64,000 bases of DNA from Dipteronia dyeriana (taxonomy: Eukaryota > Streptophyta > Magnoliopsida > Sapindales > Sapindaceae). Positions 11,593 to 23,344 of the stretch are shown piece by piece. The stretch is from contig CM065303.1 of assembly GCA_032871835.1 (NCBI GenBank), forward strand, positions 54,722,597 to 54,786,596. Direction: 5' to 3'. Position 1 is the stretch's first letter. Every line of letters begins with the position of its first letter. The notes beneath the pieces were generated by a model. It ran no database searches, was not told where the DNA came from, and saw only the letters and a program-made list of their open reading frames with translations. A program made the translations under genes and the position numbers.

Positions 11593-11799
11593 GTCATGAT
11601 AATGGTGGCAGTGGCGAACCTATGAATTTTAATCAGTTGGGGCACGAGTTTTTTTTTTTTAAACAAAATTGATATTTTTTATTCTTATATTTAAAAAGAA
11701 ATCAATTTCTTATTCTTATATTTAAAAAGAAATAAAAACAAGAAATACAATATTTTTTGAAGTATTATGCACATGTGGGATTTGAACACTCGTCACGTA
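10716..11799. other. AT-rich stretch with MITE remnants and a (TA)n run
   Basis: No gene. Around 11360-11480, TTATCAGTACGTACTGATA followed by TTTGACAAGTGCATACATG resembles the MITE family of 22.8-23.3 kb. A (TA)n microsatellite fills 11533-11589. From about 11607, GTGGCGAACCTATGAATTTT, then TTGGGGCACGAG, resembles the end of another DNA-transposon family, but I find no matching second end. Confidence 0.5.
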
Positions 11800-12973
11800 T
11801 AGAGGTGGGCATTGATTGGATCGGTTCACTTTTGAAGTGAACCGATAAAAAACTGATACTATTCGGTTTTTGAAAAATGATCAGATCAGATTCGATATAC
11901 AATTGTCAACCGATCAAAAACCGATTGTACTAAACCGGTTTGGTTCGATTCCTTCGGTTTTGGGCCGATTGGCCCAATTACAGATGGAACAATCTTCAAT
12001 GTAACAACTCTCGTAATATTGCAAATTACAGAGGGAACAAATATAAAGATATACAAAAACCAATCAAAATTGTCTTCTTTGTTTTTGTAAAATGGATTTA
12101 TTAAGGATCTAAAAGGACCACACGAGCAGCAAAGAGAACCAACAACCACTCCCAGAAACAGGAAAGCAAAACGAGCAACATAATATATATTTTTTAACCA
12201 AACTAGCTTGCATTCATTCATATATAAAATTCTGTCAAGAACAGTGAGAGTTTACAACCATTTGAAACCAAAATGAATCGCTCTTCTGCTATCTCTCTCT
12301 ACCACCACAAAGAACACCGTCAATGATTTTGATTTTTCATAAAACCCAGAAACAAAAGCAGGAATATAGAAATCCATAATCATAAACCCTAAGAGAAAAC
12401 AACCCCATCTCAGATTCAGTCCACAATGACTCAGACAAATAAAAAACAACATAATTAAATACATAAACTGAGAAATCGTAATCGAAGATCAAAATGGAAA
12501 ACAAAAAACGACGAATTAGATAAGAACGACAGAGAAGATAATCACAGGCTCACAACGTTGCAGAAGAAAATGGAGTGATACGATTTAAGAGACAAGTCGT
12601 CGAGTAAGACCAAGACTCTTTGATCCAAGAAGTAGCGAAACGGTGGCTCACCAGAACGTCGGAAGAGAGAGATGGCGGACGACGGACAAGAGAGATAGCG
12701 AACGAGAGACACGGCGGATGGGAGAGGTAAAGTTGAGAGATTGAGGGTTACCTAAGGCTTGAGAGGTAGAGAGAATACGCAAAAAAAAAAGGTTTTTTCT
12801 TTTATACCTGGTTTTCGGTTTCAGCCATTGAACCGAAAACCAAACCGAAAAATTCGGTTTTCAATATTTTAAACCGAATTGAACCAGACCCCAAAGAAAA
12901 ACTGGGAAAAAATTGATTTGATCGGTTCGATTCACCAGTTCGGTTCGGTTTAATGGATTTTTACCCACCCCTA
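11800..12973 (-). mobile_element. Non-autonomous hAT element, 1.17 kb
   Basis: Ends are TAGAGGTGGGCATTG and the inverse of TTACCCACCCCTA. The 8-bp target duplication reads GTCACGTA on the left and ATCACATA on the right; both mismatches are G/A transitions. Subterminal regions are full of AACCGATCC and CGGTTCGG motifs, as in the hAT at 382-4492. The interior has no transposase. On the minus strand it reads like a leader sequence (GACGTTCTGGTGAGCCACC), so it is plausibly an internal deletion derivative that kept the promoter end. Confidence 0.9.
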
Positions 12974-13806
12974 ATCACATATGTATAAGAGATGTGCACT
13001 ACCAGCTTGAGTATGAGGTGATGTGTAGTAAGAAACATAATATAAATAAATAAATAATAATATGGAAAACAACATAAATTACAATCTAATTTTATAATAA
13101 GAAAATTTTCTTTGTATTTATAATGAATTTAGTTTAAATTTATACAAAATAATTGATTAATAAATATTACTAGATAAGTTTTTGAATTTGTTATTCTTCT
13201 AACTATTGGTAAATTTTTTGATTTGTTGATTCTAAATAAATTAAAGTTATAAAATAAAGAAAAATATTAAGGATAAAATAAAACAAAACATAATAATATA
13301 TGGATTATTTTAATATAATAAATTAAAATTTCAGATTTTAGGGTTTATTGATATAATGTGTTAGGTATGTCAAACTTAAACTATAAAAAATAATAAAGTT
13401 CAAAAATAATAATATATTATTTAATATATAATAAAATTGAATTAAATAACCATAAATTGTGTATAGATAAGAAGTTGATAATGGCGGAAAAGAGAAAGTG
13501 AATTATGTTATTTTAAAAGAAAATGAAAATTTGATTAAGGAATTAGTAAAGATGATAAAATAAAAAAGATATAAAAATATTAAAATCAAGCAACATATAT
13601 GTAACAGTTAGGACTCATCCAATAAAATGGACGTTCTCTACAAATTACGCCATCACTTTCTTTATGCAAAGTTAGTTAATTTATATATATATATATATAA
13701 ACATAATAGATATAAAAAAAAAATTGAGGTAGAGCACAGGTCCCACCTGACTTTAATGTGGATCCGCTCATGGATGGAGGGTTTGATAGTCTATGAGAAA
13801 AAAATA
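12974..13806. other. AT-rich stretch, no gene
   Basis: After the hAT target duplication the sequence is almost wholly A/T. A short (TA)n run lies at 13682-13698. I see nothing that supports a gene or a recognisable element. Confidence 0.5.
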
Positions 13807-13808
13807 TT

Positions 13809-14665
13809 TTAAAAAGAAGAATAAGATATTTTAGGGTTTTCATTTTTGTATCCTTCATTAAATTCTTTGTTACATTTCTTACAATTTTTTCCTAGGAGAG
13901 AGACTACTTCTTCAAGCATGTTTATATCTGATCTCGACTCATTATTTTCAAATTCTTCTTCTAATCCTAATTCTTCTATATCACTAGATTCTTCATCACT
14001 TTCGTTAATTATATATATACTGTCATTATCTGACAATTCATCTACATTAACTTCTTTCATATTTTCTATATAGTCTTCTTCTGGTACTTGCTCTAAAATG
14101 TTAGCATTGATTTTCTTTGCTTTTGGACAATCAGGCTTAAGGTGTCCTATCTTTCCACGTAGGTATCACTTACGATCCTTATGATTTTTTCTTTTGAAAA
14201 CCTTTTTTCCATTTTTAACCGTTTTCTTAACTTAATCTTTGTTATAGGTGTATTTAACAAATTTCTTTTTATAAGGTTTTTTATACCTATCTTTTTTGTT
14301 CTTTTTAATTTTATAATTTTTAAACATATGTCAATAATTCCTTGTTCTACCACAGCATGATGTAGGTACTTTATATAAGTCTATGCACATATTACTAAAT
14401 TGTTGTTATGTTTATCTTCTAAGCTTTTCTTTATCACATAATTCTCTAATTTTTTGTCTAATAAATTCTACGACAGGTATTAAGGAGATTTGTCAAAATA
14501 GCCCTTCTTCCTTTTTTTTTTATCCATTATGATAAATCCTTATAAAGTTTTTCTCCTATTTTTCCAGGTAATTTTGTTACAAATTTCATTAACAAATCTT
14601 CATCATGAAATAAATCTACAGAATAATCAAAATATTATAAATCACATATTTTTACCACTTAAGAA
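13809..14665 (-). pseudogene. Endogenous pararetrovirus-like coat-protein fragment (degenerate)
   Basis: Read on the minus strand, the pieces in order are: a segment with FVTKLPGKIGEKLYKDL; a lysine-rich basic block; a CCHC-type zinc-knuckle remnant ending GHLKPDCP; and a strongly acidic tail (SDEESSDIEE). That order is typical of the coat-protein part of Caulimoviridae, known in many plants as old integrated copies. It is clearly dead. The knuckle has lost its first cysteine position to TGA (about 14168-14170) and its second to an arginine, and several other stops and frameshifts occur upstream. No protease, reverse transcriptase or movement-protein region is seen beside it. A retrotransposon Gag is the main alternative. 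Confidence 0.45.
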
Positions 14666-15200
14666 AACAAACAGAACAATTTAATAGTATAAATTCAGAC
14701 CCATTAAGTATCATAAGCGTAAAAAAGTAAATAACCCCTTAGTTAAAATACGTCATGTGGTGTGGAGCCAATTTTCATCAAATTATATAGGATTTTACAC
14801 CATGTGACGTGTTTTAACTTTTAATTTAACAGGTGCATGTGTCTCTCGATATTGTTTTTTGAAGAAGGGATCAGATGAGGTAAGACTAGTGGTTTGTCCA
14901 TCATACCTACACCATTACCACTTAAAAAAAAAACATAACAATTTATTAAAATAAATTCAGACCCATTAAGTATCATTAAGTGTAAGAAAATAATAATAAA
15001 TAAATAAAATAACCCCTTAGTTAAAATATATCATGTGGTGTGGACCCAATTTTCACCTGATTATATACGACTTTACGTCATGTGACTGTTTTAACTTTTA
15101 ACTGAACATATTCATGTGTGTCTCGAAACTATTTTTTAAAGAAGGGGATAAGATGATGTTAGCCTAATGGTTTGTCTCTCATACATACATCATGAGGTTG
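14652..15200. repeat. Two-copy direct tandem repeat, period about 264 bp
   Basis: Unit one starts near 14652 and unit two near 14916, both at TACCACTTAA. Both continue with AATTCAGACCCATTAAGTAT, ACCCCTTAGTTAAAATA, CATGTGGTGTGGA and a GAAGAAGGGAT-like block. The end of each unit carries CTAGTGG or CTAATGGTTTGTC, and unit two adds ATGAGGTTGTAGGTTTAAAT. That pair looks like degenerate tRNA-type A and B boxes, so a tRNA-derived SINE tail is possible but not proven. Confidence 0.75.
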
Positions 15201-15531
15201 TAGGTTTAAATATGTCCTCCCTTCTAACCTCGAATTATTGTAATTGTTTTAAAAAAAATTAAAAAACTGTTTTTTTTTTAAAAAGAAGGTACACACCACT
15301 AAACCAAGGTTGGCAGCCACAGTTAGCCTTTATAAATATTTGTAGCCACGAAATTAAGGTTTTGGACCTAATTGAGAAGGCCTAATAAAATTGACCATTA
15401 TTGTGAACTCAAATTTCAATTATATCTTCATTAATTTCAAGTATTTTTTCCTTAGCCAGCAATTTCAATTTTCATGTGTCTCTTTTAGAATTTTTACTTG
15501 GTTTAATTAATTAAAAGAAAGTAGCTGGTCG
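15201..15531. other. Short AT-rich spacer before the LINE
   Basis: No gene is visible. The last bases, GTAGCTGGTCG, sit directly against the LINE poly(A) (poly-T on this strand). They are the place to look for a target-site duplication; I could not match them convincingly to the other flank. Confidence 0.4.
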
Positions 15532-15769
15532 TTTTTTTTTTTTGATAAAATTGGACTGACCTAGAGGGAAAAAACATCACAAGCGATCATATGCTGAAAA
15601 ACCCCAAAGCAGTATCCATCAATAATATAAAAAGAATAAAATGAAGAGTAACACACACCAGAAAAACATAAAAATCAAGGGAAACAATCCTAACAAAAAC
15701 ATTGGCACGCAGGCCATAAAAACAAAAAAATAAAAAACATCAAGAAAAACGAAAAGACTCTCTACCCAT

Positions 15770-18700
15770 GCAATCATTGTCAACCAATAAAGAGCAGAAA
15801 GACGGGGAGTTTGCCCACCATGAATCGACCTCTAACCCCAAAACATGCTTAGAAAGAGCGTCTGCAACCTGATTCTCCTCCCTAAAGATATGAGAAACCT
15901 GAAACTCCATTTTTGATATCTGATAGATACAGTGTTGTCAAGCCTGTCGAATCCGCCAAGGAACTTGTTCAGAACGAGAGGAGAGCAGCTGAACCACATA
16001 AGAAGAATCACTCTCAAGCCAGATCCGATGCCACCCACTATGCAAAACAAAATTAATAGCTATCGAAGCTGCAAGAAGTTCCGCCTCAAATGCAAACACA
16101 TGATCAAGAGGAACAACAAAACAACCCTTTAAAAAAGCTCTACAATTACGGAAAATACCACCACAACCCCCAGCACCTGGAGAACTCAAGGCGGCACCAT
16201 CAGTATTAACTTTGGTCCAACCAGGAGCCGGAGGCAACCAAATCACACTTCTGATAACAGGGGTCCTAGCCGGACGGCCACGAATATCAAAACGACGAAG
16301 AATCAAAAGATCATCTACACAATTACTCATACACCCAATCTCTAACCGACTAGCGTTAGACACCGCACGCCAAACAAAAGACAAAACAGATCTGAAATCC
16401 ATAGTCTTACTCTAAAAAATCCACTGATTACAGGCAAACCACACACTCCAAACCACAACATGAATAGTTGTTTTCCATAAAACACGCACCTGCGAGAAGA
16501 ACTAACTCCACGTATCGGGAGAAATACGTCTCTAAAAAGCTGAGAATACCGCCTCCCAAAGAGCAACCACTAAGGGGCATCGAATGAAAAGATGATCAGA
16601 CGACTCACTGCTAACCCCACAAACATTGCATCGGAAAGCTAAGTGAAACCCAGCCCTACATAAGCGATCCTCTGTAGGAAGCCGATTCAACAAAAGACGC
16701 CATGTCAAAGCTGACCGGGAGGGAGAGATAAAACGACACCAAACATCTCTCCACCAAGGGACTTGCGGAGAATCACGAATCATACAGGAATAAGCCGACT
16801 TGCAAGAAACTTGCTCATCCCGAGAATGAGCCCACAATAAAGAATCTGTAACTGGAGAGATAGCAACGCTATCGATCCGAGAACATAGATTTGGAAAACG
16901 GACACGAAAACTATCGTCAAGAACCCACTTACCCTCATAAATAAAATCAGAAACCCTTGCCTTGAGAATGGTAGCCAAGTAATCAGGAATTCCCAAAAGC
17001 TCAAGAATGGGAACCCCCAACCAATTATCGCGCCAAAAAACTTGCTGAGAATTCTCTCCAATGAGCCAAATGCCCTCTTTGAGAAGATCTGAATAGTGAG
17101 AGTGAAAAGAATGCCAAATCGACTAAGTGACATACCCCCTATGAGATTTCCGAAGCTGCGCGAGATACCGCTCCCTCAGAAAAGAAAAAAGCAAAACTCT
17201 CAGAGGTTATAAACTTCCAGGTGAGCTTCTTTAAAAAAGAATCATTCAGTAACCCATATCCTTCAAACTAAGACCACCTTGAGAGTAAGGCTTACAACAA
17301 CGACCTCAAGCAACCCGAATCAGTTTAGTCTCCTCACAATAACCTATCCATAAAAAAATTCTCAACTTACGATTAACCAACCGTAGCAAAGAAGAAGGCC
17401 ATTTGTAGATCATGAATAAATGCACAAAGGATCCCGTAATGACCAACTTGATCAGAGTAGCGCGACCGGCCAAAGAAAGGGATTTCCCCTTCCAATTAGC
17501 AAACTTAGACAAGATTTTATCCGCTATAGGCTGTAACACGGACTTCTTGGGCTTTCCTCGAAATAACGGTACCCCAAAGTATGAGAAAGACAACCGACCA
17601 ATCTACATACCAACCAAGGACTGTAATCTACCAATCCGGGATGGGGAAACAGAAGATCCAAAATAGCTAGATGACTTACCCCAATTAACCAGCTGACCTG
17701 AAATGTTACCATAAACCTCAAAAGCACTCATGATATTCTTCAGATTCCGGACCGTGCCTCTGCAAAAAAACAAAACATCATCTGCATAAAGCAAATGAGT
17801 AGGAGCAGAAAATCCCCTCAGAGAAGAAATAGGCAATAACTAAGAAAAATCCACCATTCTCGACAACAGTCTACTAAAGAAATCCTCCACAATAGTCTAC
17901 TAAGGAAATCCTCTATAATACCAAACAAGAGAGGGGATAGAGGGTCACCCTGACGAACCCCTCTAGAACAATGAAAATAACCCTCTGGGGACCCATTAAT
18001 CAACACTGAAAGCCTCGAAAATCTTAAGATGCAGTCAATCCAATCCATAAAAATTGGAGAAAACCCAAAAGCTTGAAACACTCTACGAAGAAAAGACCAA
18101 TCCAAAGTATCGAAAGCTTTACGGATATCTAAAACCATGGCCAAATTACCTCCATAACACTTCTTATGCAACACATTCACACAATCAGAAGCTAAAGTGA
18201 TACAGTCCTCAATGTGACGGTCCTGAATAAACCCAAACTGATGAGGAGAGACTATCCTAGCTGCAATCTGAGCTAACCGATCTGCCAAAATTTTGGAAGA
18301 GATTTTGAACAAGAATTTACTAAGCACAATCGGACGAAACTGGTCTATCAAAATCGAATCCTTCTGCTTCGGAAGAAGAACAATGAAACTGGAGTTCAAG
18401 CCTATAAAAAATAACCCCTATTCGGAAAAAGTCATGAACCCAAGAACCACGTCACTACCAACCACCTCCCAGCAACGCTGATAGAACATTCTAGAGAAAC
18501 CGTCTGGCCCAGAAGCAGAGGCTGCATCCATAGCAAAAATCGCATCATGGATATCGTCCATCGAAGGAATGTTAATCAGAAAAGCATTTTTCACATCAGT
18601 CACCAAAGAAGGAATCACATCCTCCACCACCGAGAAATCTGTCTCAACCCGAGAAGAATCGGAAGAAAAGAGATTAGAATAAAACTCGATGACATGATCC

Positions 18701-19960
18701 CTAATCAAACAGTCATCACTAAACACCCCATTAATCGAAAGAGAAGGCAAAGCGTTCTGGTACTATCTACGTCTGACAGAGGCATGAAAGAATGATGAAT
18801 TACGGTCACCATCTTGTAGCCACTTCACTCTTGACCGATCACGATAAAAGCACTATTGTCTGCGTAACAACACATCAAGCTCATGATGAACTCGAGACTC
18901 GGCCAAGAAAAGCTTCTCTGAAAAACCCATATTAGACATTTGAAGCTGAATAGACTGAAGCTCTGCTGATTTCCCAGAAATCTTGGAATTTAGATCCCCG
19001 AAAACCTCTCAATTCCAAGTCTTTAGTGCATTCTTTAACCTCTTCAACTTATTGATAACCACCTGAGGAGGATTACCCACATAAGAGGAACTCCAAATAC
19101 GACGAACTAAAGCCATAAAATCTGGGTGATCCAACCACATGCTCTGGAACCGGAAAGGCCTAGAACTAACTTTCACAATATCCGACAATCGAATCACCAA
19201 CAGACAATGATCCAAAATCTACGAGGGAGAGCCACACGAGAAATGTCTCGCCAACAGGAAATACAACCCTCAAAAACCAAAGCTCTATCTAACCTCCTCT
19301 CAACTCTAGTACGGGGATACCGACCCCTAGCTGTAAAATGAGCACCTTGGGATCGAACACCAACCAAATCACAATCCTCAATAACATACTTGAAATCCTC
19401 ACATGAGCTACGAGTTGGAGAATGAAGGCCTAAAGACTCATGAGCTCCCAAAACCACGTTAAAATCACCCACAACCAACCAAGATGAAGAAACCAAGCTG
19501 ACCATGTCCCGAAGAGACTGCCAAAGCGATCTTTGGACAACCGTCGACGTACTCGTATAAACAAAAGTGAAATAATGCAACTGAGAGTTAACCGTGATCG
19601 AAACAGTAAGCTGCTGCTCATGAAACAGGACAATCTGAGCATCAGAAAAAGAATCATAAGAAAATACCCAAATCGTCGGTAAAAAACCACCCATATCATT
19701 CAAGCCCACTAAATGAAGACCGAGAGAAGACCAGAAACAAGAAAAGATAGAAGTAAAAGCTATCATAGGCTCAGCAATACAAACCAAAGAATGTCGGTGT
19801 AAAAGACACAAATCTCTAAGAACACGCCTCGTAGACCCATTCCCAATAACAATTCCAGTAAAGGACCCTAATCATTGGAAACGCCAGAAGAAGTCCACAT
19901 CTCGGACTTTAGCTTCGTCAGCCTACGTGTAATCATCGTCGTCCTCTGAGAAATATTGCT
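15770..19960 (-). pseudogene. LINE ORF2: endonuclease, reverse transcriptase, RNase H
   Basis: Domains appear in the normal order on the minus strand, split over several frames. An endonuclease spans about 19900-19010, with VVGDFNVVLG and RRLDRALVF. Reverse transcriptase spans about 18750-17300, with the first catalytic motif LDIRKAFDTLDW, then GVRQGDPLSPLLF, then the YADD motif at about 17776-17787. A zf-RVT domain lies at about 16770-16560 (TWRLLLNRLPTEDRL, CNVCG, H-x3-RC). A plant-type RNase H spans about 16300-15800 (VNTDGAAL, EAELLA, ESDS). Catalytic motifs are still readable, but frame changes occur near 19200, 18400, 17830, 17600 and 17020, so no full protein can be made. Confidence 0.92.
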
Positions 19961-19984
19961 AGCATCTAATCCTTCCGCCTCAGT

Positions 19985-21808
19985 TTAAGAAGCCCATGAA
20001 GAACCAGCAATGAGACAGAGCTCAGCCTGGAAGTCAGAAGCCGAAAGTCTAGAACTCTGGGTAGAAGCAGTAACTGAAGAGTAAATTTGTGAAGATCCTG
20101 AACATTCATTCCTAACCCCATGAGCAGCAAGCGGAATCGGCGGACGCTGAAGTGAAAAAGGTCCCACAATAGTAGGAACCGTCTGAACCAATGAATCTAT
20201 GACCGGAAGAGCCTGGTTTGGAACAGTGGAATGACCATCAAAAACCAGATTCGAAGTAGAAGAGGACTTCAATATCATCTCAGATCCCGAAAAGGAAAAA
20301 GCCTGACCCACTGACAAATCCAAACTCAAATCAGACCTAATATCCACAGGAGAGTCATGAACCATCAAGACATTAGAAACCGGGACTACTGTTGAGGACC
20401 TAGGAACTATCGGGATTACATTAACACTCCTAGACTGATGATCATGTGAAACCGTTAAAGATGTAGAATCATATAAAATAGCTGAAACAACCGGATCTGA
20501 AGAAGCTAACAAAACATCATTAAGAGAATCATCGCTTCGCCCACCTTCTTGGGGCTGACCAACCTGTGCAGCCACTACTGAAATAGTAGGACCCACCGAA
20601 GAAGATAAACTTGGTGAAACAACTACACTAGTAGAAGAACCCATACTCAAAATCGGATCTGAACCTGTCGAATAATGAACCACTATAGAATCCAGAGACC
20701 CTAAATCCTGCTGAATGGCAGCAAAGACATTAGAAACCGAAAATTCCGTCAGAGTACCAGAAATAGGAAGATAAACTAGTTTAGAAGCACGGTTTTGGGG
20801 AATATGAAACCCCTCATCAACAACAATCATGGTCGGACCATCTCTAGCTGAATCGGGCTTACTAGAGTTAACAGGAATCATTTTACCGGATTTGTTCCAA
20901 CGACAAGCATTGGGCAAATGACCAATTGAGGAACAAGTAGAACAGAAAGCCGAAAGATTCTCGCATTCCATTGAAATAAAAGAACTATGAGAATCGTCAC
21001 TCTCAAGAAGCAAAGAAGATGGAGGCACATTAGACACATCAATATCCACCCGAACACGTGTAAAATGTCCAAAATCACCTTCCACAATAGCTCTATCCAG
21101 TCGTAAAGGCACTCCGATCCCTCTAGCTATATCAGAGACAATCTTCGGATGCCAGTATTCCCATGAAAGATCATAAAAACGGACCCAAACCTGAGCATTT
21201 GAAGACTTTTGTAATGCCGGATTAAAATCTGGAATCCAAGGCTGAAGCCGTAAAACATCTGGTTTAAGACTAAGAGACCCCAAACTCCAAACCATATTCT
21301 TGTCAACATCTGAATTCAACAAAATTTGAAAGTACCCCTTACCTAAGAAATCAGCCTCCAAGCAGAGTTCAGCTTCCAAATAGACTGCAACTTGGCTTTA
21401 AGATCAACCAACTTCCAAGGCTTCTCATCACTCCCGACCAGTGAGAGAATACTTACAAGCTTCCAATCTAGATTTATAAACAGAGGGATCCACCCGAACA
21501 ACCACATAACCACCCTTTTTTGAAAGAATCGAAGGACCAGAAACATAATCCCCTGGAATCGGGGCAGCCTTAAAAAGATCAGTAAAAGAAGAACCCCTAA
21601 TAGATGACGTAGGCTAGGAGTTACCCACAGGCGGATCCACCCCGCCAACAATAACTTTACCTCTAACACACACCTCACCAGTTGTGAGAAGAACAACCTG
21701 GGAAGAGGAATTCACTCCACTCACCGTACTCAAACCAACCTGACTAGTCGAGATGAAAGTCACTGCTATCGAAGCACACAAAGTGGCCTCCATGCATATA
21801 GGATCCAT
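19985..21808 (-). pseudogene. LINE ORF1, DUF4283-like plus zinc knuckle
   Basis: The start at 21808 (MDPICMEATLCAS) matches the fragment at 7815. The frame breaks before about 21600 and is restored in a 464-codon stretch at 21379-19985. That stretch has a DUF4283-like region (GKGYFQILL, then VWVRFYDLSWEYW) followed by one zinc knuckle of form C-x2-C-x4-H-x4-C (CSTCSSIGHLPNAC, about residues 145-158). A long serine-rich tail follows. The family binds the element's own RNA. ORF2 begins a short distance downstream on the same strand. Confidence 0.88.
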
Positions 21809-21825
21809 AGAGCCCGATATACTGG

Positions 21826-21990
21826 AGTGAAATCACTGTAGCATAATATTGTAGTAAAATCACTGTAGCGAATCACTGTAGCATGTAACGGAAACACTGT
21901 AGCAGTGACGGAACACTGTAGCGAATCACCGTAGCATGTAATGGAAACACTGTAGCATTGACAGAACACTGTAGCAGCAACCACTATTCA
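21826..21990 (-). promoter_or_regulatory. LINE 5' leader repeats (GCTACAGTG motif)
   Basis: Inverted counterpart of the block at 7618-7805. CACTGTAGC occurs about eight times, alternating with ATGTAACGGAAA or AGTGACGGAA, just upstream of ORF1. Presence in both copies shows that it belongs to the element. A promoter role is inferred from position only. Confidence 0.55.
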
Positions 21991-22388
21991 CTATATTTAG
22001 GGATCCCTCATCTAACCAAAAAATAAACCAAAAATAGAAATCTTGAAACGGACGTAACTCAATGCCGTAAACCCCAAATCACAAGTTTCTTGATTCTAAG
22101 TTGCATAAAAAATCACGATCTACAATCTTAAAGAAGGGAAAATGAACAGAATCTTACAGGAAGAGGGCCAAAAAAGCAAAACGGTGGTGTAACCCTAAAA
22201 TAAAAGACAAACCAATGCAGAAACTTAAAATGGACGTAACTCTATGAAAACTCCAAATCACCATATTCTTGATTCCAAGTTGCATAAAAGTTTACGATCT
22301 ACAACTTTGATGAAGAACATAAGATCAGAATCTAATCGAAGAAGGCTCGAAATCATAAAACGACGCCCAAAACGTCTTAGGAAAAACC

Positions 22389-22789
22389 TTCTGGCGAAAA
22401 TGTGTTATCACCTTCAAATTCATTTTTTTCAAGCATCTTCAAATGATCCTTTTTTTTTCTATGTTCTGATCGAAATGTTATAGTATAAACAAAAAATTAT
22501 CGAGTGTGGATATTACCATCCAAATATATGAGTTGTACACCTGCATTTTATTAAAAAAATTAATTACTAAAATAATTCAATACAAATTTATCGATAAGGA
22601 TAAATTACTTTAATTAAAATAAACAAAATATTATACACCAACTAATTACATCCATCATATCTTCAACCATATCTATTCGTTAAAAAACTTATGGTAAAGT
22701 ATCAAAATTTCACATCATTACTGATTATCATATAATAAAATAATGGAAAATTAATTTTTCAGATTACTATGAATATATACAGTCCCGTT
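22389..22789. other. AT-rich flank of the LINE
   Basis: Nothing recognisable beyond A/T-rich sequence. A fragment near 22390 (CTTCTGGCG) is the only weak partner for CTGGTCG on the far side of the LINE. Confidence 0.4.
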
Positions 22790-22939
22790 CACCTCAGTAC
22801 GCATTGATGTAAATACATCATTGCAATGCACGTAAGTCGTTAGATCCAACTACTTTAATTTTGACTAAGTTAAAGTACTTGAATCGAATGACTCACATGC
22901 ATTGGTATTGATGTAGTTATATCAATACGTACTGAGGTG
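22790..22939. mobile_element. MITE, family copy 1
   Basis: A 150-bp foldback unit whose ends are near-perfect inverse repeats: CACCTCAGTACGCATTGATG on the left and the inverse of ATATCAATACGTACTGAGGTG without its first base on the right. No coding sequence. Two relatives follow within 400 bp. Confidence 0.8.
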
Positions 22940-22975
22940 AAAAGCTTTAGAATATATATATACAAAAAAATTTAA

Positions 22976-23136
22976 GTCAGTGCGCACTGATATAAATTCG
23001 TCAGTGCGTTGGATATGGATCATTAGATTTATATAATTTAACTCAAAGTGTATACACTTGTCAAAACTTCTTCATAATCAATGGTCCACATGCAACGCAC
23101 TGATATAAGATATAACTTATATTAGTGCTCACTGAC
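22976..23136. mobile_element. MITE, family copy 2
   Basis: Ends are GTCAGTGCGCACTGATATAA and the inverse of TATTAGTGCTCACTGAC. The interior (GGATCATTAGATTTATATAA, then TGTCAAAACTTCTTCATAAT) is shared with copy 3. Each arm contains its own palindrome, AGTGCGCACT. Confidence 0.8.
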
Positions 23137-23176
23137 TGAAAAACCAATATATATATATATATATATAATTTTCAAG

Positions 23177-23327
23177 TTCGTGTGCACTGATGTAAATTCA
23201 TCAGTGCGTTGGATGTTGACCATTAGATTTACATACTTTGATTCAAAGTGTATGTACTTGTCAAAACTTCTTCATAATTAGTGGTCCACATGAATACACT
23301 GATATAAATTATATCAATACGCACTGA
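23177..23327. mobile_element. MITE, family copy 3
   Basis: Same family as copy 2, with closely matching interior (TTGTCAAAACTTCTTCATAA). Ends are GTGTGCACTGATGTAAAT and the inverse of ATATCAATACGCACTGA. It lies 41 bp from copy 2, and an (AT)n run fills the gap. Confidence 0.8.
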
Positions 23328-23344
23328 GAAAAAAAAGACTATTC

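Larger units (their letters stand above)
15532..22388 (-). mobile_element. Nearly full-length plant L1-type LINE, inactive
   Basis: On the minus strand the order is: leader with GCTACAGTG repeats (21990-21826), ORF1 with a gag-like domain and zinc knuckle, and ORF2 with endonuclease, reverse transcriptase, zf-RVT and RNase H domains. It ends in a 12-base poly(A) (poly-T at 15532-15543 on the plus strand). At 6.9 kb it is of full-length size. The 5' boundary near 22388 is set by where similarity to the copy at 7213 ends. Frameshifts and stops in both ORFs make it non-autonomous. A short piece of the same 3' end recurs near 53098-53150. Confidence 0.93.

Noticed and set aside
11478..11666. Open frame with tyrosine-isoleucine repeats
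   Set aside because: It is the (TA)n microsatellite at 11533-11589 translated.
15932..18795. Plus-strand open frames across 15.9-18.8 kb
   Set aside because: They are shadows of the minus-strand LINE ORF2, which has recognisable domain motifs.
15520..22400. LINE target-site duplication CTGGTCG / CTGGCG
   Set aside because: The match is short, has a gap and does not sit exactly at the left and right edges; it could be chance.
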